Shown: one piece after another, positions 32,201-44,235 of the stretch
Position numbering within the stretch: position 1 is the stretch's first letter
Layout of the letters: each line of letters begins with the position of its first letter
Source of the DNA: Mesostigma viride
Lineage: Eukaryota; Streptophyta; Mesostigmatophyceae; Mesostigmatales; Mesostigmataceae
Assembly: GCA_009746045.1 (NCBI GenBank)
Contig: RPFO01000189.1
Location: 952,248-1,016,247, forward strand
Direction of reading: 5' to 3'
DNA: 64,000 bases
Notes under the pieces: model-generated
Told to the model about the DNA's origin: nothing
Seen by the model: only the letters and a program-made list of their open reading frames with translations
Database searches by the model: none
Made by a program: the position numbers and the translations under genes

Positions 32201-34458
32201 AATTGAGGGGTGAGATGTGCGTTGGATGTCGGGTTTCATGGCGTATCGTGGAGTTACGTGAGAACCTCGGCACATCATATATCACGTACTCCGAGTTCAG
32301 GCATGAGCATGGGGCAACTGGGCTGGCCAGGGACATCTACGAAGGTGGACAACGACTAAGCGAACGTTGCCGGGAGTTTCTATGCGGTAAGATGAGTGAC
32401 CTGAAGGATGGGCAGCGGGCTAATTGTAATGCTATCATCCGAGAATGGCAGAGAAGCTTAGAGGACTTGCTGGGATCCGAGGAGGCTATCAAGCAAAGGG
32501 ACTACGCGTTGACTGCAGCGGATGTGAGAAACATGGAAGACAAGTTGCTTTCAACGGCGTGGAAGTTCCATGCAGAAGAAGCAGAAAGCGTGGAATTATG
32601 GGCAGCGCGCTTGGGGGACAACGTCCGCTACTACCAACCCCAGGAGATGACCCCGGACGGTACAGTCCAACTTTCCCCCTTTGTGCTAGTGTACCAGAAT
32701 GCATGGCAGCGGGAAATGTATAAACTGCATGGGCAAAAGAAGGCATTTTTGGATAGCACATTTGGGGTATCCACCATGGGTTTCTCACTGGTGACGCTCA
32801 TGGTCGTGGATGCTTTTGGTAATGGTGTGCCAGTGGCTTGGTGCCTTGCCAGCGCGGAGACCAGTGCTGTGTATGAGGCATTTCTAGAAGCTGTGGTGGA
32901 TGGCTGTGAAACGAAGCCCCCGTTGACAATCATCATCGATTGTTCAAACGCTGAAATGAACGCATTGAAGCGGGTGTTCCCAGCTACCAAGATCTTTTTG
33001 TGTTCATGGCACGTCCAACGCGCTTGGTGCACGAACCTATTAACAAAGGTGAAAGGTGCCAAGGTCCGTATGGAACTGATGGAAGAGCTTAATGCCATCT
33101 TGTATTACATGAGCTCGCGCCTTGCCGGGGATGCGGAGGCGCAAGTACGTGCGGTGCAATGCCGGCTCACCCAGTTTTATACCAAGTGGGACCCCATTAC
33201 CCCCGCATTTGTCGACTACATGCGCAGTCAATGGGAGGACAAGCTGCACATGTGGGCGAAAGCGTTTAGGGTGGCGGATTATGCCCAACATGATACGAAC
33301 AATATTCTTGAACGGTATCATCGAACCCTCAAGTATACTTGGCTGCATAACCGTGGGCGCCAACGTCTTGACTGGCTAATTTACATGTTTGGGTTGATTG
33401 TTGGGTGGCTGGAAAGGGACCAACAGCTCAAAACCCGTGGTGTCATCATAAATCACCGTCGGCGGAAAGAAGAGATGGCGGAGCTTGACAAGGCGTGTAA
33501 TCTCCAAGCGGAAATACAGCAAGGTAAAACCAGGAGCTGCTGGGCGGAGATGGTCACGGATGGTTCTTGCACATCCCGTCGCGTTGTGGTGGATTTCGTG
33601 ACTTGCGTGAGGTCATTTAATATTGACCTCAACTCTAACACGGCCACTTGCGACTGCACCGACTCTAAAACAGGAAACATTTGTCATCATTTCTTGGTCG
33701 ACCTCATGCTCTCCGGTGTGGCTACCCGTGAGGACATTGAGCTTGTGATCAAACGCCGGGCAGCATTCGGTGTTCCGCCAAACAAGCACTCTTGTGTGCA
33801 CTTCCTTGAGGAATTGCTCTGGGTGAGAAACAAGGCAACTCCATCTGAGAAAGGGGAGGCTTCGGATTTTCCTGACACGGCTGACGTCGATGAAACTCCC
33901 GATGACGCCCAGCCACCCGACTTTGGTCAACCTGCCAATCACGACAAAGGTCAAGCATCATCTTCCGTGAAGGAGAAGAATCGGCAGATGCTTAGCCGAA
34001 TCGAGGCTGCATGGGATGGGGCGGCAACCGAGGATGGTTTGCGGCGCGCCCAAGAGCTCACAAGTCTAGCTTTGGCGGACGTGGCGCGACAAATTGAAGA
34101 CTTTGTGCGCTTGGATAGGCAAAGGGCAGCAGTGGGCAATGTTCCGCCTACACCTACCTTGCGCCCTGTTGATAAACCTGCGGTCAGGAGAGGCACTCGA
34201 GACATTCGGCACGACCACGCTGTATTCGGGCAACAATGTGGTGTCAAACGTGCATTTGTCCGTCGGAATGGTGGGGCAAAGAAACAGAAGCTGAGCGTCA
34301 TGGGCCGATTGCAGAAAGATGCTGCCAGTGAGGCAAGCAATGGTGCGGGGTCCCGAGCCCAAAGCAATCCACTATGTTCTTTTCCACTTGCTGAAGCGTC
34401 GGATTCATCATTGGCCATGCCGGAAGGCGGCCAAGCGGCTGTCGACCACGGCTTGTGA
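29219..34458 (+). CDS. Mutator-like transposase with SWIM zinc finger
   Basis: Exons joined by phase: a proline-rich exon ending at 29467 (start ATG 29219 uncertain), 29736-29971 (cysteine-rich, [16 protein letters not shown] ... LYCTGCAD, a possible zinc-binding head) and 30610-34458. The last exon has an N-terminal segment, a 21-bp minisatellite coding AAVPSAP (30955-31985), an acidic linker and the catalytic domain: first D in FLDSTFG (32752), second D in [11 protein letters not shown] (32938) followed by CSWHVQRAW, and E in NNILERYH (33310). A SWIM finger follows (CDC at 33649, NICHH at 33679), then a basic tail. Function: cut-and-insert transposition of the surrounding element. Oddity: four minisatellite units are 20 bp instead of 21, so the 30610 frame does not enter the catalytic domain, whose frame opens only at about 30940. 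Family certain; intactness doubtful. Confidence 0.88.
30955..31985 (+). repeat. 21-bp coding minisatellite in the MULE transposase gene
   Basis: About 49 head-to-tail units of the type GCTGC(C/G)GTGCCCT then (C/G)CGCCCCG. They read [14 protein letters not shown] in one frame, and none of the three frames contains a stop. Four units near 31362-31440 lack one base, changing frame by -4 in total. Confidence 0.95.
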
Positions 34459-34586
34459 TGGAGCTCAAGCTGCCGAGGCATACATGTGGAGGTAATACAC
34501 TGTGCAAGAGCCAATGTCCTTCGGCGAAGTCATTCCTCACAGGCATGTTGTGTGTGGGCGGGGGCAGGGGCGGGGGCGCGCGCACG

Positions 34587-34829
<243 letters not shown>

Positions 34830-35077
34830 GACTGCCCGACTGCCCGACTGCCCGACGGCCCGACTGCCCGACTGTCCGACTGCCCGACTGCCCGACTGCC
34901 CGACTGCCCGACTGCCCGACTGCCCAACTGCCCGACTGCCCGACTGCCCGACTGCCCGACTGCCCGACTGTCCGACTGCCCGACTGCCCGACTGCCCGAC
35001 TGCCCGACTGCCCGACTGCCCGACTGCCCGACTTCCCGACTGCCCGACTGCCCGACTGCCCAACTGCCCGACTGCCA
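34830..35077. repeat. (ACTGCCCG)n satellite
   Basis: About 31 copies of an 8-bp unit with occasional substitutions (TGTCCGA, TGCCCAA), joined directly to the (ACGC)n tract. Confidence 0.97.
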
Positions 35078-35177
35078 ACCTAACGAACTCCCTCTCACTG
35101 CGTCTCTCTCTGCTGGGCTTCCTTTTCCCTTTTTCTCCCCCGTTATTGTATTGTTATGGAACCAGAATTTTTATTGC

Positions 35178-35381
35178 TATGGATCCCAGGGACGTCAAAG
35201 ACTGTTTGTCTCCTACTTTAGACAAATTAGGGTCCGATGATTATACTTTAGAACAACCATGGCATTCTCGTCGCCCAACTTCCCGGCTGCGCAATTGCCA
35301 GGCAATAGTCACTACTGCATCACAAAGAAACCAGATTTTTGCCACCTTCAAGCGTAAATTGCCAGCACCTTGGCAAAAATA
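35178..35381 (+). CDS. Small ORF beside the right MULE terminal repeat, doubtful
   Basis: ATG 35178 opens 67 codons (MDPRDVKDCLSPTLDKLGSD ... RKLPAPWQK) ending at 35381, 19 bp before the terminal repeat. Composition is moderately coding-like and basic toward the end. It could equally be the 3' end of a captured exon or chance. Confidence 0.25.
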
Positions 35382-35399
35382 ATGCAATGATGCCAATTG

Positions 35400-35609
35400 C
35401 ATCCTTGACTGCGCTTGTTGTCAACAAAGAAATTAGCCAAGTCCTACAGTAATTGGCGCGGCAGGCCCTTTTTTCCCGCGTAACTCGTGTGCCGGTCCGG
35501 CGCGGCGTGGCCTGGGCAGGCGCGTCGGACTTAGTGCGGTGGTGTCCCGGAACCCCGCACTCACCCCCGCACTAGAGTTTGTGTCATCAGAGCCAAATTA
35601 TGCGCTTCC
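35400..35609 (-). repeat. Right terminal inverted repeat of the MULE
   Basis: Inverse of 27355-27564; followed by the second copy of the 9-bp target duplication at 35610-35618. Confidence 0.95.
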
Positions 35610-35618
35610 GATTTCCGC

Positions 35619-37534
35619 TGGAGGTTGCCATGTCCATTTCACCATTTTAACAAGTGCACGAACGGCGCAGGACTGGCAAGTGGCAAGTGGCAAGTGGCAA
35701 GTGGCAAGACATTCTCACACTTCACAGGCGTGGTTGCTCGTCGAACCACCGCTGACAACTCCGCTGACAACTCCTGCGAGCGCTTTTGGGGGGCGCGGGG
35801 CGCAGTGCGCAGTGCGCACCCGTGCCCAAATTATTAGCTCACACCTCACAAGAATCAGCACAGTTCGTGGTGGGCAAAGTCTTCGTGTTCCGGATTCGTG
35901 CGTTGTTCTCTCGTTGAGTTTAGTCCCGTCCCTTCAAAGCGTGGGAAATTAACTGACCTGAACCTTCAGTTGATAGCTAGAGTATCTGAACTCTGAAGCC
36001 TCGCTTACTTTGAAACAGTTACTTTGAAAACCGTCGGAAAGTCCCAGCACCGCAATCGTCCCGCTTTAAAGTACGCGATTGCCAGAGATTGCCAGACGCC
36101 GTACAAAAGCACGGCGAAGCTGGCAAATGGCAAAGACTTGAGACTTCCGGGGCCAGGCTCAGGTAAGAAATGTCCTGTAAGACTCTTACAGTGAACAGTA
36201 TATATAGATTCTCTGCTGCCCATGTGCGGCGTGGGACACAACAACAACAACAACAGTGAACAGTGCCCCGATCCATGTCACAGTGCCCCGATAGTACCAC
36301 CGATACTAAATATATCCGGCCCTCGGCCACTATAGATTCTCTGCTGCCCATGTGCGGCGTGGGACACAACAACAACAACAACAACAACAACGCAACCCTA
36401 TTCCGCTCGTTTACTCTCCCAACGTTTTACGACCGTCAGATGGGTGAATCCGACGGACAGACGGACAGGTACACCCGAGAACCGCAAAGTGGTAGCCGAA
36501 AAACCGCAAAGTGGTAGCCGAAAACCGCATAGTGGTAGCCGAAAAACCACATAGACGCGACGCGAGGGATTGGGGCCGTCGGAACAACAGTGAACACTGA
36601 ACAGTGTGCACTGTAGAAAACCAAGTCATCATCTTTCCTAAACCTTCCACCTATCACACTACCCTCAGTTGGTAACCTGGTCGATACGTGGGACCTCTTT
36701 AACCTAAAGATATTCTTATTGATTGATAAAAAATACCCATTTCCCCGGATAAAACCAAGTCATCAACTTCCTGAGTCCATTTCTCCGACATGTTTGCCAG
36801 CTGCCGGCCACCCGGCCCAGAAACGAAGGGACCATCAATCCGAAAAGTCAGTAAAAAAGTTGCAGCGGGCAGGCTGCAGGACCAGTCGGTCGTTGCCGGG
36901 CTCGACTACAATCATATTAATAACACTGTCGGACCACCGGCGCGGGAATTTCCGGGTAAACGGGTCTTTTTATTAACCAATAGGATGATATCGTTAGGTG
37001 AAGAGGTGGCCGTACGGCCACGTACTAGTATCCGGACCAACTGGTAGTACCCACTGTGTGTAGTGTCGGTGATAGGTGATATGTTTAGAAAGGAGCAGTC
37101 ATACTGTAGTGACCGCCAGGGAAGCCAGGTGACACGCGTAAGGTCACCCGTCACCGTGAGGAATGCAAGTAAACACCCTGCCGTTGCGTCCCAGGATCGA
37201 GAGCATGGAAAAGTTCTACAATACAGTACTGTAAGGCCGCCGGTTGGGCTTCATGTCACAAGCCCAACCCCCTAGTCATTGTTGGGCCCGGGGTCCCACA
37301 CCTTCAGTGTATTGTTCTTCAGTGCGCCAATAGCCAAGCGCGACGAATTGCTGAGTTCCAGAGGAAGATAAATTAAACCGCCTCACCATGCACGACCGAC
37401 TCATGACTTTGGTGCACCGGCGCGGGCCGGGAATAAACTCAACTCAACTCAACTGAAGTCATCAACAACTGTTAATAGTACCCCACGCCGTGGTAGTTGA
37501 ATCCCACGCCGCACATGGGCAGCACTAGAGTCTA
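35619..37534. other. Gene-free stretch with local duplications
   Basis: Contains GTGGCAA repeats (35678-35707); two copies of a 55-bp block with CTGCTGCCCATGTGCGGC followed by (CAA)n (36202-36256 and 36333-36391), a third diverged copy at 44320-44355; and three 22-bp units ACCGCAAAGTGGTAGCCGAA (36480-36556). A 33-bp segment at 36548-36580 recurs inverted at 40162-40196 inside the insert of the LINE. No gene was recognised. Confidence 0.5.
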
Positions 37535-37812
37535 CACCCACCCCTTGGTGTTTAAGAATGGGGTCCGACCGACCCAAGGCTGCGATCTTGAACCAAAGAT
37601 CGAATCCAGGGTCAACTGACAATCTTAAACATGAAGTAGTAGGCACAAACCCCTCCTCGTGTACCACTGACCGCTACTCTAAAGCAGGCTTTGGACGTGC
37701 CTACTTTAAGATCTTTTTGCCAAAACCAGCCCTGCGATCTTAAATAAACAATTTCAAAATCCAGGGTCTCAAGATCTTCAACTTGAGAATCTTAAACATC
37801 AAAGGGTGTGTG
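37535..37812. mobile_element. Small inverted-repeat element (MITE-like), first copy
   Basis: About 280 bp with ends CACCCCTTGGTGTTTAAGAA and, inverted, CACCCTTTGATGTTTAAGATT. Related to 38139-38326, with which it also shares GGGGTCCGACC and CCAGGGTC blocks. No coding capacity. Confidence 0.6.
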
Positions 37813-38138
37813 TACAGTCATTCCCGCGTTAAGTTTCGATCACCCCCTAAAACTTGGCGCCGCAACTTAACGCGGGAACGCAACTTAACGGTAGAATTAG
37901 GCTAGCAGCCCACCACCTCCTCCTCTGACGGACTTATATACGGCATTCGACAGCTCTCGTCAAGCCCGATCCAGCTGCAGCGTCAAAGCAGGCCAAAGTC
38001 CGTTTTCCAGGCCAGATATTTTGGACAAAGGCGGGCTGCAAAACACGTCGTGGGCAGCCACGCAGTGCCTGCGTTTTACACCACAAATGTGTCTTTAAAC
38101 CCTCTGACTTCGGCTCTCTTTTTGGCGGGTCGGTTACT

Positions 38139-38326
38139 GCACCCCTTTGATGTTTAAGATTCTCAGGTTTAAGATCATGAGACCCTGGATTTGACCTTTA
38201 CTAGTAGTATAATTGTAGTAGAATGTAGTAGAACTTAGTGTAATCGAATCACAGTAGTAAGATTCTTTAAGATCGTGAGCCCTGGATTGGTCGGACCCCT
38301 TTCTTGAACATCAAGGGGGCGGTGTA
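38139..38326. mobile_element. Small inverted-repeat element (MITE-like), second copy
   Basis: About 188 bp with ends CACCCCTTTGATGTTTAAGA and, inverted, CACCGCCCCCTTGATGTTCAAGA. It is absent from the corresponding place in copy 2 of the host element (about 45240), which therefore shows an approximate empty site. Confidence 0.7.
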
Positions 38327-39399
38327 CCAGAGTTGCCAGCCGGCTTCACGTTTGACTTTGACAAAACATGGGAACAGTCGTGAGGGAAGCTTCATTTACT
38401 GTCAGGCCTGCATGTAAACAATAATAACAGCATGGAGGCAACAGGCAGCGAGACTGACTGTGGCCTCAACGGCCTTGTCTTTGCCCTTCTGTGGCGGTGC
38501 ATTCGGCATGACTGATGGTGGCGGGTAATGATTTCCGGCAAGATGTCTCAATTACAGACTCTGCATCAATGGTCGTGGATTCTTATAGTGTACCGCAGGT
38601 CCGCATGCGCAGCCCGCGCAGGCTGCAAAACTGAATTTGTAAAGGTTGCCTTAGCGCTTTTCACCTACTTAAGCCAGCAGGCGGGGAAATTTGCGCGGGG
38701 AAATTTGCGCGCCAGTGGGGCTTGCGTATTTTGCCGCCTAAAATCACGTAGCGGGTCCGGACTTGGCAAAAAATGGCCTCCTACGCGGCCAAAAATGGCC
38801 TGACACCATGGGGGGTGGAAAAAAACAAGAAAATTTACATCATGATGGATTCGAGTAGATCTCGCGAAAACAAGCATGTTTGCCACCGGTCGCAACCCCA
38901 GGGGGTCTCTAGGTTGGAAGTTACAGAGCCTCAAAAACCGTATGCCGGTAGGTAGGTAGGGTGCCGGGCCGATATGGGTTTTTTACAACAAAACACTTGG
39001 ATTTTCTGCTTGAGCTCCCTGTATGGTCGGAATTTTGAAACGGTTTGACGGACAAACTGATAGCACTTGGCGAGCTGAACCCAAATCTGCAGTCAAAATT
39101 TTGGCAGGTACCATAGAGGGGGGGGGGTTGCCCGCAAGATGGTGCTGCCCCTAGGCACGGAAGTATGCTGCCGTCTGCCACCACTACAAGGCTTCGGCTA
39201 TCTAACGCCGTGTCGTGCCAGTATCGCGTCGCGCCGGCCCGAACGACCCATTTAAGGGGAGGTGGCACCCCAAAACCCTTAAAAATTGACCTAAGGTAAT
39301 AACACTTGAAATTCATTTGCACAATGCTGAAATATGATTGCGGGCACTAAATAACATCTCTTGTGAGTTGTCCATGCACTTGTTGGGGGTACTACCCCC

Positions 39400-41705
39400 A
39401 AGTATACGCCAATATTGCGCTATAAATAGAAAAACGGACCCCCGCCGCCGCCAGCGCCCCCCTCCTCGGCCGCGGACTACCAAGTCCCCGCCTTGCAGGA
39501 GGGCTGCCTTGCCACTGACGACGTCGTCCCCCCCTTCACTTTGAAGGAATTGGACGGCGCCCTTGCTCGCCTGCGGTACGACGCGGCGGTCGGTGCCGAC
39601 CACCTTTCTGCTGAGCTGCTGAAGACCCCTGATCTGGCGGTTAGGGATCTTCTGCTGGCGTTCTGCAACCGTGTCCTGCTCTCCGACGAGCCTCCGCCTG
39701 CTGAGTGGCAGACGGCCATCCGCGTCATGCTGTACAAGAAGGGCTCTGCTGAGCACTGACCCCGGCAACTACCGGGGTGTCTGCCTCCATGAGAGCGCCG
39801 CGCGCTGAAGGTCTTCATGCGCATGATGCTGCACAGGCTCCGCGCCGCGCTGGACCCACACCTGGGTGAGTCTCAGATGGGTTTCCGTCGTGGTCATAAC
39901 ACTGTCATGGCTGTGTTTGTCGCGCGCCGGTTGATGGAGGAGGTGCGTCGACTTCCCCCTGACAGTTTGCCGCGCTGGTCTTCATTTTTGTTGACTTTTG
40001 ATATACATGACCAAGTAGTTGTCGCGTGCTACACGTGGCATAAATTTGTTCCACCGCGCCACAGGCACTAAGCCGCCCCCGCCCACCTCCGGTGGCTTGC
40101 GCCACCTTTACCCCAGTCAACCCGTCGCCCCTCGGGTTGGGGACAACGCCTCCACCATCCGACGGCCCCAATCCCTCGCGTCGCGTCTATGTGGTTCCGT
40201 AGTTTGCTTGTTTTGTATTGGTTGTTTATGTGTAGTATTTTGTAGTATTTTGGACGGACGACCCGAGCCGCTAACTTAGCGGGTTTATCGCGGCCGTTGG
40301 ATCCATCATCGGACGCTCCAGATTGTCGGAGGCTAACGTTTTAACTTTTTTCATTTTGCCTTCGTATATCAAGGCCTTTGACACGGTTCTCTGGGAGGCT
40401 CTTTGGGCCATCCTAGCTCTGGATCGGGTACCACCTGCGTTTATTGCTGCCATTCGCCGACTGTATGAGGGCTCACAGGCAGTAGTGCGGACTGCGGAGG
40501 GCAACACTCCACCATTCCCCCTTCACCACGGGGTGTGGCAAGGTTGTGTGGATACCTGTTCATTATTGTCGTGGATCACGTCATGCGCCAGGCACGTGCG
40601 CGCTTCACTGCTCTTAAGGGGTTCGAGCCAGGCTTGGACATCCATTGAAAGAGCACGGCGGGGTTAGACCTGGTTACCGCCTTGCCGACCTGATTTATGC
40701 GGACGATACCACCCTCATCGAGAGCCCCGAGCACATTCAGACCTGGCTGGACTGCCTGGGCCTGGAGGGGCGGGCGGTGGGGCTGGAGATTAGTGTCAAA
40801 ACTGAGGCGATGGTGATAGGGGCATCCAGCAAACCACCGCTGCCGCGCCTGCTCGACGGGACGGAGGTCCCGTTCCGCGACCGCTTCAAGCTGTTGGGGA
40901 GCTGGCTCCCTGACACCGCCGACGATGTGGACACCCGCATCGGCCTTGCCTGGGCCAAGCTCCGTTCGCTCACACCTTACTGGAGCTCGAAGGGCCTGGA
41001 CGGGCACCGCAAGCGCATGCTCTTCAAGGTCCTCGTCCTCACGGTGCTCACGTATGGCGCCGAGGCGTGGACCCTCCCACCCAAACTGGCAGCTCGGCTC
41101 GACGGCACAGTTTACAGGATGCTCCGGCAGACCTGTTCTCAACGTAGGTTTTTCCGAGCGTCCGTCAATCAGAGTCTTTGTATCATGGCATGCCTCGTAT
41201 TTCGGACGAGATTAGGCAGCGTAGGATAGCATTTGTAGGACACCTTGCCCGCACCAGCCAGGTCGACACCACCCTTGGTCTGGCCGGCCCCCAGCGGCTT
41301 GGCCAGCCAGGGCGGCACATTCTGACCTGGCCTGGCCCCGCGGACATTCCCAAAAGGGTAGGGAAACCTGTCACCAACTATGTTCAGATGTTGCTGGACG
41401 ACCTATAGTGGTCCCAGCCCAGTTTGAGCACCGCATCCACTCTCTCTCCCGTCTTTGGACTGCCATGCAGGACAAGACGCGGTGGAAGAAGATTGTCAAG
41501 GCGCACACGCCCGACCCTGTGGGCAAGCCACCTCCCCCCAAGCGGAGGAGGCGTTTTGATGAGTAGTGTAGTTAGGATTTTCTAGATAGAGTTAGGATAG
41601 TTCGATCACGCGGCTTCCTCCATCCCATCCATCATGAAATATGTGCTACATGACCTCCCCACGGCGGCATGTTATAATTTAATTTAATTTTTTAATTTTA
41701 AATAG
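39400..41705 (+). pseudogene. LINE family B, copy 2: reverse transcriptase with frameshifts and an insertion
   Basis: From about 39460 the protein reads DYQVPALQEGCLATDDVVPP and ADHLSAELLKTPDL, then LYKKGS (39735) and, in another frame, GNYRGVCLHE, MGFRRGHNTVMAVFVARR and LLTFDI, the start of motif A. After a roughly 365-bp insertion it resumes with KAFDTVLWEAL (40371), GVWQGC (40545, motif B), LADLIYADDTTLI (40680, catalytic YADD) and the C-terminal region to a stop near 41565. Frames change several times (39755, 40560, 41130, 41405). No apurinic endonuclease domain is seen, so the copy is 5'-truncated. The 3' UTR matches copy 1 and ends in TTTAATTTAATTTTTT. Confidence 0.88.
40006..40366. other. 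About 360-bp insertion inside reverse transcriptase motif A
   Basis: It separates the D of LLTFDI from KAFDTV. TATA-containing words flank it (40001-40006 and 40365-40369). It has no clear inverted repeats and no coding frame. It carries the 33-bp segment also found inverted at 36548-36580, so it is probably a short mobile repeat. Confidence 0.55.
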
Positions 41706-43130
41706 AAAAAGACGCTAATTAGGGCTGGGTATGCCACCTCAGCAAACCCAGTCTAGGACATATAGCAGTAGTGTAGATTAGTAAGGCTTAGCCTACCACG
41801 CGGCCCCAGCGCATGTGCGCCCATAATGGCCCCCATGGATGTTGCCTACAGAATTTAGCCAAGCCATGCCTATAATGGGACCCCATGGATGTTGCATTAA
41901 GAATTTAGCCATGCTATGCCATGCAGAGAGATGCTCTCTGCCGAGAAGCCATGTCCTAGCTCGTGTATAGCCATGATGATCTTCCCCCACATAACATACT
42001 CCCCCTTAGCTGGGCATAGTGTGAAGATTATGAGGGTGCAGGTGCCCTGGTGCACCTAGAGCAAGGGTCGCTTACATTCCCACCCTTGCAGGAAGTAGCC
42101 CAGAATGTATTAAAAGCCATATGCCCCTTCTCAGGGATATGTGCTACATGTACTCCCAACGGAGTTATGTTTCTAATTAATTAATGCCCCAGCCAATGCA
42201 CACATTTGTTGGCAACCAAAAATCAACCATTTGTAGTTCCCTGAGTGTGTAGCTTGCTGAGCTATTTACATCATGGAAATGGTAAAACCTTGAACAGTTA
42301 TTAATTTTCCCGCAAAACAGGTCTTTTTTTACCGGACATTGGGAATAAACATATCATAAACACTTCAGATAAGGCCACAAAATCAAGCGAAAATCCGGCT
42401 AACAGGGGGACAGCAGTGGTCCAAGTCCCAGGTCATTCCGACAAGTCTAGCTCAAGTTATAAGGTTTTGCGTGCTAAAACCTGAACATACGCTAAATGAG
42501 GTTTTTCTGTGTATAAGGCCACCTAGACATCATGTTTTCCATCCAAGAAGCCAAAAAACATGCCCAACTCGATCACACAACATAAGAAAAGGCTAGGCAC
42601 CTCATCTGCCCTCCCCTGCCCTCAGCATGGCCAGCCTTGCCAGCGTGCGCATAGCAACACCATCGCTAGGCATACACGCACCAAGAGAGCATACACTAAG
42701 CTCAGCCCAAGGTTACCATGTAAATTTATGCCAAGAACTCAGCAAGTATACGTGTAAAAACCTTAGAAATACTGCCCAAGCAATAGAGGCAACTGCAGCC
42801 TGCAAACTTGGCAGCAAATCATACATGTTGTCTGCCAAGCATTCACATCCTATCCAGCTTGCCTTGCTGCACACATAGCAGGGAAGTCTTAATGGTTATA
42901 GCTCAAGGAAAGCAATGGAAACACCTATCTAATGCAATGCCACTCATGCAGTATGGCCAGCAAAAGAACCACTCTCACCTTCCTTTCCAATAGGGCAATT
43001 TGCTAAGAAGCTGATGCCAGCTTGTTAGCCTCTAGGCACATGCCGGATGTCGTTCTAAAACAGGCGTGTCAGATCCGGCACATAACAAAGCGTCTGAGCA
43101 AGCTCACGTCCAAAGGATTATGGAAAACAA
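41706..43130. other. hAT-like element interior, no gene seen
   Basis: AT-rich sequence with two diverged copies of CCCATGGATGTTGC followed by AGAATTTAGCCA (41831-41865 and 41881-41912). No transposase motif was recognised on either strand. Confidence 0.4.
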
Positions 43131-44235
43131 ATGTCAACACATTACCAACAACTTGACCTCGGCGCATTTAGCATGCCAGCCACAAACTACACGAAATTGT
43201 ACGAAATAGCTAGGAATCTGACGATGCAACCGAAAGAAATGGAGCGCTTCCTGCAGGGAAACTGCCCGAAAAAAAGGCGAAAGGCCGACGTTAATGCACC
43301 TGCCTGCGTGGAAATGTTTCATGCATAAACTGGCACGCAAGCTCGAACAATAAAAGACATCATCCATTGATCAGGCGAACAAGGAAGGTGCGCCTTCCGT
43401 GAATACGTCGAAGGCGACATGCGCAGGCCTGCGTAGGTTCTTACCTTGAATGCCGGAAATGTAAAAGAAACCGGGAAGCTTCGGCACAAACTCGACAACA
43501 CCATTAAGTTAGCTTCATAATCGCTCTTTTGAGCCTACGTTGCCTCACAATAGCTGCCGTAAACCTGCTTTAAATTTCATGATCCGCAAGAGAAATTATA
43601 TCCTGGACCCCCGCGCCCGTAGCCGTTCGAGAAATTAGCGATATTGCAAACCGTAAACTTTCCGCCACGAAATGAGGTCATCAACTAATCTTCTGCGAAA
43701 TTCAATCATTTTTTCTAGCTGTTTACGTGCCATATCGATTAATATTGCATAAAGGCATGCCGCCATGGCCACTTCCGCGAGGGTTGAGCGGTCCGGGCAC
43801 ACATTATACACCGTACGGACGGTACCGCGAATTTTTTGGCGCGGAAAATATTCGGCGCGCCACGTCCCCTTAAGAAAACCGGAATTTTCCCATACACCAA
43901 TATGCTCAAACGGTAGAGCTCGCGGAGCTGATCATTTTGCTCCCTAGGTCGACCCCTATAACCCTTGGGACCTCAGGGTTTTCAGTTGCTAGGTATAGCG
44001 CCTACGTGCTAGGTAGGTAGGGTCCAAGGGCCAACTTTTGGAAAATTTCAGCATGGTGTCTGATATTTTTGTTTTTTCCACCCCCCATGCTGACACCTAC
44101 AAATTGAGTCATTACCGCCGCGATGGCCTCCATGCTTAAGTTGCGGTCGCCCCCCAAACTCAGTTCGGCGCCGCAACGGCTTAACGTGGCCGAACGCAAC
44201 CTTAAGAAACGCAACTTGACGCGGGAATGACTGTA

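Larger units (their letters stand above)
38808..44089. mobile_element. hAT-like element, 5.3 kb, without recognised transposase
   Basis: Ends ATGGGGGGTGGAAAAAA and its inverse, flanked by CTGACACC on both sides (38800-38807 and 44090-44097), an 8-bp target duplication as made by hAT elements. The paralogous copy at 44914-45815 has the uninterrupted target (GGCCTGACACCTAC near 45680). GGTAGGTAGGGT occurs near both ends. The interior is AT-rich with one LINE inserted (39400-41700). Only small frames are open, such as 43131-43328 (65 codons, QPKEMERFLQGNCPKKRRK). The hAT assignment rests on duplication length and termini only. Confidence 0.7.
37815..44233. mobile_element. Non-autonomous TA-flanked element, copy 1, split by later insertions
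   Basis: Starts CAGTCATTCCCGCGTTAAGT next to TA and ends with its imperfect inverse before TA (44234-44235), as in Tc1/mariner-like elements. The body is homologous to 44914-45815. Two later insertions interrupt it: a 188-bp inverted-repeat element (38139-38326) and a 5282-bp element (38808-44089). Without them it would be about 950 bp. It contains several C-run/G-run hairpins near each end (AACTTAACGCGGGAACG words) and no transposase. Confidence 0.8.

Noticed and set aside
35610-35830. CRISPR-like spaced repeats (GTGGCAA and GCTGACAACTCC units)
   Set aside because: These are short contiguous tandem repeats with no unique spacers, in a eukaryotic context.
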